Origin: Candidatus Woesearchaeota archaeon CG10_big_fil_rev_8_21_14_0_10_45_16 | GTDB taxonomy: Archaea > Nanobdellota > Nanobdellia > Woesearchaeales > GW2011-AR9 | DNA length: 64,000 nt | Direction: 5' to 3' | Assembly (NCBI GenBank): GCA_002762785.1 | Contig: PCXY01000004.1 | Span: 124,001-188,000, forward strand | Part shown: positions 51,678 to 60,687 of the stretch, in pieces | How the letters are laid out: every line of letters begins with the position of its first letter | How positions within the stretch are numbered: position 1 is the first letter of the stretch | Notes under the pieces: generated by a model | The model's database searches: none | The model's input: only the letters and a program-made list of their open reading frames with translations | Told to the model about the DNA's origin: nothing | Program-made: the position numbers and the translations under genes

Positions 51678-52556
51678 ATGGGAAACGTGCCAGATGATTT
51701 ACTTATCAGTGTTGAAGAAGATCGCCGCAGACGCAAGGAACGCAAGGTCAAAGTTGAAGCGGTTCCCAAGTCTTTTCAGAACAAGCCTCAAAGTCAAGCT
51801 CCACAGTCTGGGCAGAAACAATCAGGTTCCGTCTTACAGAAAGAAGTCACTATCAAGATAAATCCAGCCAGGATCATGAAAGGCGGTTTTTTTGTTGCCG
51901 TTCTATTTTTAGCATTCTTCCTTGGTCAATGGACCGGATCTCAGGATGGCGACGATTCGTTTTTTTCATTCCTATCTTTTTCCAGTGCTGCTGGCGCAGC
52001 TGTTGCTGAGAACAGTGATTCTCCAGAAGCGGTCACTGAAGAGCTTCCGGTTTCCGTAGAGGAAGTGCCGACAGAAGAACCTGTTGTTGAGAACGTGACG
52101 GACGAAGCGGTCGTTGAGGAACCAGCTGAGGAAGAACTTGCTGCCGAACCAGTTGAAGAAGAAGAGGTCCGCGAAGAGGATCAGGAACTGATAACTGAAT
52201 ACGGTCAAGTTGACTTTGCTCTTGACAAAGTCACCAGCCAGCCGAAGGATGGTTATGGAAAAATCACTCGCATCGATGTGACTGTTACCAATAATGCTGA
52301 TGGTAAGGTCGAAGTATCTAATATGCTCCTGACATTGAAGGGATATGACGATTACACTAAGATTGTCGAATTCTCTGGCGGGTCAGAGACAATCTACGCT
52401 GGTAAATCGATCCGACCATCTTTGGAAGTCCCTGGTGGATATGCCTACCATGAGTCGGTAGTTGAAGATTTTAGCAGGGCGCAGGTCTTCCTGACTCTTT
52501 ACGACGGTTCAGGTAAAGTTATCAAGACTATTTCCAAGGTTGTTTCTCTAAACTGA
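51678..52556 (+). CDS. Single-pass membrane protein with acidic stalk and C-terminal beta domain
   Basis: 292 residues. A basic cytoplasmic N-terminus (DRRRRKERKVKVEAV) precedes a membrane helix (GGFFVAVLFLAFFLGQW, about 74-90), an extended Glu/Pro/Val-rich stalk (105-175) and a C-terminal FxxxG-type beta-sandwich (ITRIDVTVTNNADGKVEVSNMLLTLKGYDD) like those in archaeal surface proteins. It is coupled to the SecE-like gene. Role unknown; a surface-exposed binding domain on a stalk is the simplest reading. Confidence 0.75.
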   Translation: MGNVPDDLLISVEEDRRRRKERKVKVEAVPKSFQNKPQSQAPQSGQKQSGSVLQKEVTIKINPARIMKGGFFVAVLFLAFFLGQWTGSQDGDDSFFSFLSFSSAAGAAVAENSDSPEAVTEELPVSVEEVPTEEPVVENVTDEAVVEEPAEEELAAEPVEEEEVREEDQELITEYGQVDFALDKVTSQPKDGYGKITRIDVTVTNNADGKVEVSNMLLTLKGYDDYTKIVEFSGGSETIYAGKSIRPSLEVPGGYAYHESVVEDFSRAQVFLTLYDGSGKVIKTISKVVSLN

Positions 52557-52613
52557 GCAGGGAGATACCTTTAAATACCTTCTTTATTTATCTCTTTTAT
52601 ATCGGTGATGTAG

Positions 52614-53333
52614 ATGAATGATATCCTAGATTTGATAGTATCAAGACGCAACATCAAGTATTTTCTTCCTAAGTTTGTCTCCTGGGAAAAGATCACCCGC
52701 ATCCTTGACGCCGGACGACATGCTCCCAGCAGCGGTAATGTCCAGAACTGGAAATTCATCGTCGTCTATGAAGCTGATCAGAAACACGCCTTAGCTGAAG
52801 CCTGCTATGAGCAATATGACTTAGTGATGGCCCATACGTTGATTGTCATCTGTGCTGAGCCGGAAAAAGCAGAAAGGTATTACGGGCTGCGCGGCGAACG
52901 TCTTTACACGACGCAGAACTGTGCTGCCGCTGCTCAAAACATGCTTCTGGAAGCCCATTCTCTCGGTCTTGGATCTGCCTGGATCGGCGCTTTTGACGAA
53001 GATGCGATCAGATCATTGCTGGGCATCCCTGATGAAGTGCGGCCGCAGGCTATCGTTGCCATAGGTCATCCGAAAGATATCCCTCCGAAACCGCCGAAGT
53101 ATCCGTTAGAGACAGTTGTTTACATCGGCAAATGGCGCAGCCGTTTCAAAGATATCTCTAAGTACATGAACGATACTTCGACGATTATCGCCCGCAAACT
53201 TGGCGGCGCTAAAGAATCTGTCGAAAAAGGTGCTTCCTCCATAGCCGGCAAGGTCAAAGAGAAAATTGTCCGTTCTAGGTCAGCTTCTCAGGGTAAGGAA
53301 GAAGTCCATACAAAAGAAAAAGAGACTCCTTGA
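52614..53333 (+). CDS. Nitroreductase-family flavoprotein
   Basis: 239 residues. ILDLIVSRRNIKYFLPK, AGRHAPSSGNVQNWKFIVV, and AAAAQNMLLEAHSLGLGSAWIGAF are the FMN-binding and NAD(P)H-site blocks of nitroreductases; AIVAIGHPKDIPPKPP ends the fold. An extra 50-residue basic tail follows (from about 185) with no known domain. Members reduce nitro compounds, quinones or act in cofactor chemistry; the substrate is unknown. TTTAAATAC lies about 40 bases upstream. Confidence 0.9.
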   Translation: MNDILDLIVSRRNIKYFLPKFVSWEKITRILDAGRHAPSSGNVQNWKFIVVYEADQKHALAEACYEQYDLVMAHTLIVICAEPEKAERYYGLRGERLYTTQNCAAAAQNMLLEAHSLGLGSAWIGAFDEDAIRSLLGIPDEVRPQAIVAIGHPKDIPPKPPKYPLETVVYIGKWRSRFKDISKYMNDTSTIIARKLGGAKESVEKGASSIAGKVKEKIVRSRSASQGKEEVHTKEKETP

Positions 53334-53552
53334 TCGTTAAGTGTACATCTTAGTTTGATCTTCATTCTATTTTTTCAAAGTTACTTTTCAAACTTTTCAG
53401 GGTTACAGTTAAAAAAGTTCCAAATCAAGATCCTAAAAGAACATTTGTGTTTGACTGGATGAGTTTCTACTCTGGAGTGATTGAAAAATTTTATATAGTT
53501 GAGGATTACTTCCATTTTTAGGTTTGGTTAATTATAATAAAAGAAGATGATT

Positions 53553-53577
53553 ATTATTGGTCTGGTAAACCAATAAT
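53553..53577 (+). promoter_or_regulatory. Perfect 9-base inverted repeat over a mini-ORF start
   Basis: ATTATTGGT-CTGGTAA-ACCAATAAT. The second arm ends in the first two bases of the ATG at 53576, so the hairpin would bury that start codon in RNA, or the repeat could be a protein-binding site in DNA. Confidence 0.5.
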
Positions 53578-53656
53578 GGATCGGGTTTGGTTGAATGTAG
53601 TGGTTTGGTTCTGGTTAGTTGTTGGTTTGTTGGTAATTTCGGTTGGTTGGTTCTAG
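53576..53656 (+). CDS. Possible 26-residue hydrophobic peptide
   Basis: MDRVWLNVVVWFWLVVGLLV... is long enough for one membrane span and very Trp/Val-rich. A TATA-like TTTATATAG lies at 53490-53498. There is no homology evidence. The GT-rich DNA itself forces Val/Trp/Gly codons, so this could be an accident of composition. Confidence 0.25.
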   Translation: MDRVWLNVVVWFWLVVGLLVISVGWF

Positions 53657-53673
53657 TAGTAGGAATGTCCCAC

Positions 53674-53697
53674 GAGTATATAAAAATTTGTATACTC
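53674..53697 (+). promoter_or_regulatory. ftsZ promoter with inverted repeat at the TATA box
   Basis: GAGTATA (53674-53680) and TATACTC (53691-53697) are a perfect inverted repeat around the TATA element TATATAAAAA (53677-53686). The predicted start site near 53705-53710 gives a leader of about 70 bases to the ATG at 53776. Confidence 0.55.
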
Positions 53698-53730
53698 TAG
53701 AATATAAACTGGAGAGGGGGAGTTCTGAAG

Positions 53731-53756
53731 ATTCGAAGGACAAAGATTCTTCGGAT
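53731..53756 (+). promoter_or_regulatory. Hairpin in the ftsZ leader
   Basis: ATTCGAAG-GACAAAGATT-CTTCGGAT forms an 8-base-pair stem with one G-U pair, ending ten bases before the GAGGTG ribosome-binding site of ftsZ. It could influence ribosome access. Confidence 0.45.
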
Positions 53757-53775
53757 GAAACTGAGGTGGTGTAAA

Positions 53776-54840
53776 ATGGATTTTATCGTGCAAAGTGCAA
53801 TGGAGAATATGCAGGACGAACAACTGCAGGGAATGAATCAGGCAAACATTAAAGTTATTGGTGTCGGCGGCGCTGGCAACAATATGGTTGGCTGGCTATA
53901 CAAGAAAGGTATCAAAGGAGCAGAGATCTTAGCCGTCAACACAGACTACCAGCACCTTCATATCACTGGCGCTGACAACAAGTTCCTTATCGGAAAGGAT
54001 TGTACTCGAGGACTTGGCTGCGGCGGTTTCCCAAGCAAAGGTGCTGAAGCAGCACAGGAATCGATGAGCAAGATCAAAGAGTCATTAAAGACGTCTGACA
54101 TGGTCTTTGTCTGCGCTGGTATGGGCGGCGGTACTGGAACTGGAGCAGCTCCTGTCGTAGCTCAGGTAGCTAAAGATACTGGTGCTATCGTCATCGGGAC
54201 GGTTACCATGCCTTTCAACATTGAAAGAGCAAGATGCGACAAAGCAGAATTCGGTCTGCAGCAGTTAAGACAGGTTTCTGATACAGTTATCGTTATCGAT
54301 AACAATAGGCTGGTCCAGATCGCTGGTAACTTACCGATCCAACAGGCTTTCGCTGTCGCTAACGAGCTTATCGCAACCATGATCAAAGGTATTGTAGAGA
54401 CTATCGCTGTACCCTCACTGGTCAACCTGGATTATGCTGACGTAAAAGCTATCATGTCCAACGGCGGTGTCGCTGCCATCGGTGTAGGCAGTTCCGATAC
54501 CAACAATAGGGTAGAAGAAGCTGTTAAAGGCGCTCTTTCCAACCCGCTCTTAGACATAAATTACGAAGGCGCAACAGGAGCATTGATCCACATTACTGGA
54601 GGACCAGACATGACTTTAGATGAGGTAAGCCGTATCGGTGAACTCGTTACAGAGAGCCTTGATGATGATGCAAACGTCATCTGGGGAGCAAGAGTCATGG
54701 ATGAGATGAAAGGCAAGCTGACTGTGATGACCATCATCACCGGCGTAAACTCGCCTTGGATCCTCGGAAAAGTGGATCACAAGAAATCTCAGGAACGAGC
54801 TCAGAAATTGAGCCACGACCTAGGGATCGAGTTGGTCTAA
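53776..54840 (+). CDS. ftsZ: Cell division GTPase FtsZ
   Basis: 354 residues from the ATG at 53776 preceded by GAGGTGG. The tubulin signature GMGGGTGTGAAPVVAQ, the N-terminal VIGVGGAGNNMV and T7 loop NLDYADVKAIM are intact. It polymerises into the division ring; SepF at 39578 would anchor it. The protein ends shortly after the GTPase core (SHDLGIELV), without a long linker. It has a long structured leader and ends in a strong hairpin-poly-T terminator. Confidence 0.97.
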   Translation: MDFIVQSAMENMQDEQLQGMNQANIKVIGVGGAGNNMVGWLYKKGIKGAEILAVNTDYQHLHITGADNKFLIGKDCTRGLGCGGFPSKGAEAAQESMSKIKESLKTSDMVFVCAGMGGGTGTGAAPVVAQVAKDTGAIVIGTVTMPFNIERARCDKAEFGLQQLRQVSDTVIVIDNNRLVQIAGNLPIQQAFAVANELIATMIKGIVETIAVPSLVNLDYADVKAIMSNGGVAAIGVGSSDTNNRVEEAVKGALSNPLLDINYEGATGALIHITGGPDMTLDEVSRIGELVTESLDDDANVIWGARVMDEMKGKLTVMTIITGVNSPWILGKVDHKKSQERAQKLSHDLGIELV

Positions 54841-54870
54841 GGTTGATCGGTCTAGGAATCATGTTCACCC

Positions 54871-54942
54871 CTTGCCCAACTGATTCTGCCATACACCACC
54901 CCCCCTTGCAAATCTTGGGCAAGTTTTTTTTCTTTTTTTTTT
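54871..54942 (+). terminator. Terminator of ftsZ
   Basis: CTTGCCCAA (54871-54879) pairs perfectly with TTGGGCAAG (54915-54923), directly followed by T8-C-T10. A shorter alternative stem CTTGC/GCAAG (54905-54923) also abuts the T tract, which by itself suits archaeal poly-U termination. Confidence 0.65.
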
Positions 54943-55005
54943 GATTCCTTCTGATCTCTTCTTATCTTCAAAAATGTTGCAGTGAACTGTTGCAAGGTTA
55001 TAGCT

Positions 55006-55332
55006 CTACTTAACTTTCCCTTCCAGCTGCTCAACAACCCCGCAGTTGCCGCATTTCATCCTGAATATGCAGTCTTCATCAGAATAAGAAGGCATGATCT
55101 CCAGCAGTTCAGCCTTGTCGTGACCGCATTTTTTACAGGTATGATCGTGGACGGCCAGAATATTTATCCCATCGGAGACTTCCATCTTCCTGCCTTGCTT
55201 TAAGTTCTTCTCGACTGACGTAACCTGCTCCTGGTTCAGTTCCGGCTGGGCGTGTCCTTGTGGACAGGCCATCCATTTGCCGTAGGGGGTCTTCTTCAGG
55301 ATGAGCAGGCCGCCGCAGGTTTTACAGAACAT
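55006..55332 (-). CDS. TFS/RpoM-like zinc-ribbon transcription factor
   Basis: 108 residues. An N-terminal ribbon (FCKTCGGLL...MACPQGH) and a C-terminal ribbon (CKKCGHDKAELLEI...FRMKCGNCGVV) are separated by a linker, as in transcription factor S and RpoM. The acidic hairpin that stimulates RNA cleavage is usually a DE pair; here SDEDC occupies the position. TFS rescues backtracked RNA polymerase. Four-Cys ribbons are common, so the assignment rests on domain order. It is divergent from proS. Confidence 0.8.
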   Translation of the reverse strand: MFCKTCGGLLILKKTPYGKWMACPQGHAQPELNQEQVTSVEKNLKQGRKMEVSDGINILAVHDHTCKKCGHDKAELLEIMPSYSDEDCIFRMKCGNCGVVEQLEGKVK

Positions 55333-55362
55333 CTATGCTTGGAGTGGCCTTGACATTAAAAA

Positions 55363-55373
55363 CTTTTATAAAA
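55363..55373 (+). promoter_or_regulatory. TATA box of proS
   Basis: CTTTTATAAAA centred about 26 bases before the ATG at 55394. It excludes upstream in-frame starts, one of which overlaps this element. Confidence 0.6.
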
Positions 55374-55393
55374 TGCTGAACAGTTCTCCCCCT

Positions 55394-56827
55394 ATGGCAA
55401 AAGATTTGAAGGGGATCACGGTCACCAAAGAAGGAGATTTCAGCGATTGGTTCACCCAGATCATCCAGAAAGCAGAACTTATCGATTATTCTCCCGTATC
55501 TGGTTGTTATATCTTAAGGCCGGCTGCCTACTCTATCTGGGAGAAAGTCCAGCAGTTCTTCGATGCCCTGATCAAGCAGGACGGTGTCCAGAACGCCTAT
55601 TTTCCATTATTTATCCCTGAATCGTTGTTGACGAAAGAAAAAGAGCACGTGGAAGGCTTCGCTCCGGAAGTAGCCTGGGTGGAAACTGGTGGCCAGAGCA
55701 AATTGACTGAAAGATTAGCAGTGCGTCCGACTTCCGAGACGATCATCAATGATTCCTATGCGAAGTGGATCAGGTCGCATCGTGATCTGCCGTTACGGCT
55801 TAACCAGTGGTGCAACGTGGTCAGGTGGGAGTTCAAGCATTGCACACCTTTCCTCCGCAGCCGTGAGTTCTTATGGCAGGAAGGTCATACAGCGTTTGCC
55901 ACACAGGGAGAAGCGATGCAGGAAGTCCATAAGATCCTTGATTTTTACGAAAAAGTGTTCGTCGAGCTTTATGCTGTTCCGGTGATGAAAGGCCGCAAGT
56001 CAGAAAAAGAGAAGTTTGCCGGTGCTGACATCACAACCTCAGTAGAAACATTTTTGCCGAACGGCAAAGCTATCCAGGGTGCGACGTCGCACCAGCTCGG
56101 TCAGAATTTCGCCAAAGCCTTCGGCATAACTTTTAAAGATGAGAATCAGGAAAGTCAGTATGTCTGGCAGAATTCCTGGGGTATCTCTACCCGGTCCATC
56201 GGTGTGATGATCATGATGCATTCTGATGATAAAGGCTTGGTCCTGCCTCCTAGAATAGCAGCAACTCAGGTTGTTGTCGTTCCCATCCTTATCGGTGATA
56301 AAGCGGAAGCTGTCATGAAGAAGGCAAAGGAGATCCAGAAGTCTCTGCCGAACAGCTATCTTGACGACCGTGAAGGTTACACGCCAGGCTGGAAGTTCAA
56401 CGAGTGGGAAGTGAAAGGTATCCCTCTGCGTATCGAGATCGGTCCGAAAGACTTGGAGAAGAAGCAGGTGATGATCGTCCGTCGTGATACTGGTGAAAAG
56501 AAAGCGGTGCCGTTCGCTTCCGTCGATTCTGAAGTTGCTTCTTTATTGGAAACTATCCAGTCTGACCTTTACACGAAGGCAGAAAAGTTCATGAAAGAGA
56601 GCATCATCGAAGTTACTAATCTGGAAAAAGCTGCTGCCGTCATCAAAGAAGAGAAGATGTTCTTCGCTCCTTGGTGTGGTTCTCCTGAATCCGAAGAAAA
56701 GTTGAAAGAACAGACTGGAGCAAAATCATTGAACGCGCCGTTTGAACAGCCTTCTGTTTCCGGAAAGAGATGTTTCATGGGCTGCGGTGAAGCTAAGCAA
56801 TGGTTTTATTTTGGGAAGAGTTATTGA
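55394..56827 (+). CDS. proS: Prolyl-tRNA synthetase, archaeal/eukaryotic type
   Basis: 477 residues from the ATG at 55394. Class II motifs: motif 2 as NQWCNVVRWEFKHCTPFLRSREFLWQEGHTAF, motif 3 as WGISTRSIGVMIMMHSDDKGLVLPPRIA; anticodon-binding domain and a C-terminal zinc-binding end (FFAPWCG...KRCFMGCGEAKQWFYFGKSY). No bacterial editing insertion is present, consistent with archaeal ProRS. Expected start supported by TATA spacing. Confidence 0.96.
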   Translation: MAKDLKGITVTKEGDFSDWFTQIIQKAELIDYSPVSGCYILRPAAYSIWEKVQQFFDALIKQDGVQNAYFPLFIPESLLTKEKEHVEGFAPEVAWVETGGQSKLTERLAVRPTSETIINDSYAKWIRSHRDLPLRLNQWCNVVRWEFKHCTPFLRSREFLWQEGHTAFATQGEAMQEVHKILDFYEKVFVELYAVPVMKGRKSEKEKFAGADITTSVETFLPNGKAIQGATSHQLGQNFAKAFGITFKDENQESQYVWQNSWGISTRSIGVMIMMHSDDKGLVLPPRIAATQVVVVPILIGDKAEAVMKKAKEIQKSLPNSYLDDREGYTPGWKFNEWEVKGIPLRIEIGPKDLEKKQVMIVRRDTGEKKAVPFASVDSEVASLLETIQSDLYTKAEKFMKESIIEVTNLEKAAAVIKEEKMFFAPWCGSPESEEKLKEQTGAKSLNAPFEQPSVSGKRCFMGCGEAKQWFYFGKSY

Positions 56828-56909
56828 GATTCTATTGGAATTTTATTGGAACTTTAGGGATACGGTTATATATTACTCTTGATAAAAGAAGATTAGAAAG
56901 AAAATGCTC

Positions 56910-57443
56910 CTAACTCTCTCCTAGATACTCTTTGAATGCATGTTTCTTGGTCTGCAGGTCTAGGATCTTCTTGATCATCCCTTGCAGGTTCCACATCCTG
57001 TACCATAAAGTGTCCATGTAGATCGATTCCAGTTCTTTCTGGGTAGCTCTTTCGTACATCTTGCCAAGCCATTTGCCGAGCCGGCCGCCTTTCTCGAAGC
57101 GTTTCTGCCAGTCCCATTCCACGACGCCGTTCATGGTCAGGTAAAGACGGCCGCTAGTCAACTGTTTAGTCTTGCCGCCAGTATTTACTTCCAGTTCGGT
57201 CATCTCGGTCAGAAGAAGCCTGATCTTGATCACATACTTGATATATTCCGTAACATTTTTGCTTAATTCCCAGTCGAGTTCTTGTTCTGCACCCAAGACT
57301 GAAGGGATCTTATGTTTGTACGATTTTTCATGCCACATATAGCCGTAGTTTTTAGCCCAATCAATAATTGAAGAGTACAGCGTGTCTAGGTCAAACAGCC
57401 CGGCGTAACGGACGATGATGGGTCCTAAGATATCTTTTGGCAT
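56910..57443 (-). CDS. Conserved-looking hypothetical protein
   Basis: 177 residues, soluble and rich in Tyr/Trp (FDLDTLYSSIIDWAKNYGYMWHEKSYKHKIP; GRLYLTMNGVVEWDWQKRF; SIYMDTLWYRMWNLQGMIKKIL). The regular alternation suggests a well-folded domain. No catalytic motif or family is recognised. It is located between proS and ileS with its own upstream AT-rich stretch; TTTATATAACC on the minus strand lies about 20-25 bases before its ATG. Confidence 0.7.
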   Translation of the reverse strand: MPKDILGPIIVRYAGLFDLDTLYSSIIDWAKNYGYMWHEKSYKHKIPSVLGAEQELDWELSKNVTEYIKYVIKIRLLLTEMTELEVNTGGKTKQLTSGRLYLTMNGVVEWDWQKRFEKGGRLGKWLGKMYERATQKELESIYMDTLWYRMWNLQGMIKKILDLQTKKHAFKEYLGES

Positions 57444-57513
57444 TACAAATGATGATTATTTATGGTTATATAAAGATTACTCCTGCAAAATCATCTCGTC
57501 TGCTTTCAAAAGA

Positions 57514-60500
57514 TCAGACTTTGTCAAACAATATCCAGAACATCTTTCCTTTTACGAGAAATTCTTCCTCAAACTGGTGTTTCCTGACTGGATCCACCAC
57601 GATCAGGTCCAGCTTGTCAGCACCGACCTTATCTCTGATCTCAACTGAGAACTGTTCCAGCATCCCCAGCATCTCTTCATCAACTTTGACGATAAGATGG
57701 ATCTCGTCGGTCTTCTGTAATCCTGCTTTCTTACGCAGGTTCTGTACGTTGCGCATGAGTTCCCGGGCGAAGCCTTCTGCCTCCAATTCGGCATTTCTGT
57801 CAGTATCCAGATACACCAGAGCATTCCGGCATTCGCTTTCTTTGTACTTTTCAGGAACAATCCTTTCGATCTTGACCATGTCCGGGGTAACCTCAACTTC
57901 TTTCTCTTTTACGATGAACTTGTAGGAACCGTTCTTCTCAAAATTTTCCAGGACAGTTTCTGGGCTGATGATCGTAAGTTTAGTGATGATCTCCGTCGAC
58001 AGCGGACCGTAGGCAGGACCGATCTTGCTGTATTCCGGCCTTATCTTCTTCTTGACAGCGGACAGGTCTTCTAAGACAGTAAAAGCCTTGCAATTTACCT
58101 GGCGGCTGATGACTTCATGCAAAGCAGAAGCACTCTCTACTACGGACTTGTCTTTGCTGACGACGATAACTTCTTTCACCGGCCAGCGTAATCCCAGTTT
58201 AGCTTTCTCCCTGGTATTGAGCGCAGCCTGGATGATCTCTTGAGCTGTCTTCATCTGCTGAAGCAGGTTTTCATCGACCATCTCATGATCTGCTTTCGGC
58301 CAACTGCAATGGCTGATGCTTTCTTCCTTGAGGTTGAACGCTTCTTTGAGGTTGAGATACATCGCTTCGCTGATGAACGGAGAGATAAGGCTTAGCATCT
58401 TGAGACAGTCTAGAAGCACCGTGGCTATAGTGTAAGTCACCACTTCTTTCTCTTGATCATCTTCAGAACCGCTCTTGTCCCGGACCATCTGGATATAGGT
58501 TCTTGACAGTTCCAAGAAAAGGTCCTCGATAGGTGTGATGATCTCATCGATGCGGTAGTTTTCCAGAAGCTCCGTCACTTTCAGGATGGTCTGGTGAAGT
58601 TTTGAGAAGATATACTTCTCTTCTACATCCAAAACATTGTGGATCAGACTTTTGTCGAGCGTGAAAGGGTTGATCTTATGGTCCTTTGTTAAAGTCAATA
58701 ATAACTTGTGGACGTTCCAGAGAATATGTAATTGACGTTCTTTCACAACACATTCCTCCCAAGTGAAATTGATATCTTCTCCGGCATTGGTCTGGCACAT
58801 ATAGTATCGCAGCACGTCAGCGCCATGTTTCTCGATCAATTCATAAGGTGAGATGATGTTGCCAAGTGATTTTGACATCTTTACACCGCTTACGTCAGTT
58901 ACGAAACCGTGCATAAAGACGTTCTTGAATGACATCGGCTTGTCGAAAGCTAAGGCGGATGCGACCATCAACAGGTTGAACCAGCCTCTGATCTGATCTT
59001 TTCCTTCCAGGATAAAATCAGCCGGGAACAATTTTTCCAATAGTTCTTGGTTGTTCGGATAATCAAGACAGTTCCAGGAGACAGTTCCCGCATCGATCCA
59101 GACATCCAAGACATCAGGCACCCTCTTATATATCTTACCGTCTTTTTCGATAGTAATCTCATCTATGTCGGGAATATGCATCTCTCCTATTTTCTTGCCA
59201 GAAAGCTCTTCCAGTTCTTTGATGCTGCCGATGACCAGGAAATCGCCGTCATCAGCCTGCCAGATCGGAACCGGCGTGCCCCAGTAGCGTTGTTTGGTGA
59301 TGGAGTTATCCCTCAGATTTTCCAGCCATGATCGGAAAGCATTCTTTCCTGCTTGGGGATTCCAGTAGATATCTTCATTAGCCTCAATCATCTTCTCTTT
59401 GAGATCTTCTACCTTGAAGAACCATTGCTTGGTCGTCCTGAAGATGACCGGTTCATGGCTGCGTTCTCCATGAGGATAATCGTGGATGTATGGTTCTTTA
59501 GCGATGAGTGCCTCAGCATCATCGATAGCTTGGATAAACTTTTTGTCGTCAGTTTTGGCTTTCCAGCCGTCGAACGATCCGAAATTCTCAAAGAAGCCTT
59601 CTTCATTGACACAGTTGAACGGCTGCAAACCGTTGCGATGTCCTACTTCGTAATCCTCAGGACCGCAGCCGGGAGCGGCATGGACCAGTCCTGTACCGGC
59701 GGAATCATCAACATATTCGCTTGACAGCAAGACACTGAACAGTTTTGGATTTTCCTGTAGTTCTTTTGGTAGGAACTGCTTGACGTCAAGGGGATGGATG
59801 TATCGTTTTCCTTCCAGATCTTTTCCATTGAACTCTTCTAATATTTTTAGGTCATCGTAGCCGGCTTTTTCCATAACTTGTTTGGCTAGACTCTTAGCAA
59901 GGATCCATCTTTCAGTTCCAACTTGGACTTTGACATAGCTTAGATCGGGATTGACCATCACTGCTAAGTTCAGTGGAATAGTCCAGGGGGTTGTCGTCCA
60001 GATGACGAAGAAGGTGTCCTGTTCATCTTTCAGTTTAAGCTTGACGTAGATGGATGTATCGGTGACCCGTTTGTATTCCAGTTCGTGCTTAGCGACGGCT
60101 GTCTGGGTGGCAGCATCCCAATGCATGGTCCGTAAGCCTTGATACAATCGGCCTTTTTCATAAGCTTGCTTGATCAGCCACCATTCGGCTTCCATGAACT
60201 CTTTCTTGATCGGCTGGTACGGGTCAGTATGGTCTAACGTGGTGCCGAGACGGGCGAAGTCCTCATCCATCTTATGCATCATCTCAGTGCAGAACTTGTA
60301 GCATTCATGCATGAAATTCTTAAGTCCGAATTTGATGATCTCGTCTTTATTCTTAAGATTGAGCTTGGCCATCACTTTCTGTTCCGTGGGCAGTCCATGC
60401 ATGTCATAGCCCATGCGGTCCCAGACGTTGAAGCCTTGCATCCTCTTATATCGCAAGATGATATCTTTGAGAGCCATGTTCCAGGCGTGCCCTAGATGAA

Positions 60501-60651
60501 TATGGCCGGATGTGTACGGCGGTCCTTCCAAAAAATAGAATTTTTGCTTGTCCTTGTTTTTCTCTCGTAAGATCTCGGTGATCTGGTGGCGTTTCCAATA
60601 GGTCAGGATCTCCGGCTCCAGTTCAGTGTGATTGTACGTCGGGAACTTCAT
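57514..60651 (-). CDS. ileS: Isoleucyl-tRNA synthetase, archaeal/eukaryotic type
   Basis: 1045 residues. HIHLGHAWN (HIGH) near residue 51, CP1 editing domain landmarks (TTPWTIPLNLAV; DSAGTGLVHAAPGCGPEDYEVG) and KMSKSLGN. The C-terminal extension is the archaeal/eukaryotic form, without a bacterial zinc finger. It charges tRNA-Ile. A TATA box (CTTTTTAAAG-like, 60673-60682) 26 bases upstream gives it a promoter separate from the sigma genes that precede it. Confidence 0.97.
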   Translation of the reverse strand: MKFPTYNHTELEPEILTYWKRHQITEILREKNKDKQKFYFLEGPPYTSGHIHLGHAWNMALKDIILRYKRMQGFNVWDRMGYDMHGLPTEQKVMAKLNLKNKDEIIKFGLKNFMHECYKFCTEMMHKMDEDFARLGTTLDHTDPYQPIKKEFMEAEWWLIKQAYEKGRLYQGLRTMHWDAATQTAVAKHELEYKRVTDTSIYVKLKLKDEQDTFFVIWTTTPWTIPLNLAVMVNPDLSYVKVQVGTERWILAKSLAKQVMEKAGYDDLKILEEFNGKDLEGKRYIHPLDVKQFLPKELQENPKLFSVLLSSEYVDDSAGTGLVHAAPGCGPEDYEVGHRNGLQPFNCVNEEGFFENFGSFDGWKAKTDDKKFIQAIDDAEALIAKEPYIHDYPHGERSHEPVIFRTTKQWFFKVEDLKEKMIEANEDIYWNPQAGKNAFRSWLENLRDNSITKQRYWGTPVPIWQADDGDFLVIGSIKELEELSGKKIGEMHIPDIDEITIEKDGKIYKRVPDVLDVWIDAGTVSWNCLDYPNNQELLEKLFPADFILEGKDQIRGWFNLLMVASALAFDKPMSFKNVFMHGFVTDVSGVKMSKSLGNIISPYELIEKHGADVLRYYMCQTNAGEDINFTWEECVVKERQLHILWNVHKLLLTLTKDHKINPFTLDKSLIHNVLDVEEKYIFSKLHQTILKVTELLENYRIDEIITPIEDLFLELSRTYIQMVRDKSGSEDDQEKEVVTYTIATVLLDCLKMLSLISPFISEAMYLNLKEAFNLKEESISHCSWPKADHEMVDENLLQQMKTAQEIIQAALNTREKAKLGLRWPVKEVIVVSKDKSVVESASALHEVISRQVNCKAFTVLEDLSAVKKKIRPEYSKIGPAYGPLSTEIITKLTIISPETVLENFEKNGSYKFIVKEKEVEVTPDMVKIERIVPEKYKESECRNALVYLDTDRNAELEAEGFARELMRNVQNLRKKAGLQKTDEIHLIVKVDEEMLGMLEQFSVEIRDKVGADKLDLIVVDPVRKHQFEEEFLVKGKMFWILFDKV

Positions 60652-60687
60652 ATCTGAAGAGGAGTGCCGGTCTCTTTAAAAAGATTG

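Larger units (their letters stand above)
53334..53775. other. Long GT-rich regulatory spacer upstream of ftsZ
   Basis: 442 bases. The first 150 hold nothing I recognise. From 53520 to 53655 the plus strand repeats TGGTT/GGTTTGG many times. It also contains a 9-base inverted repeat overlapping a 26-codon frame, the ftsZ promoter and a leader hairpin, listed separately. Confidence 0.6.
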
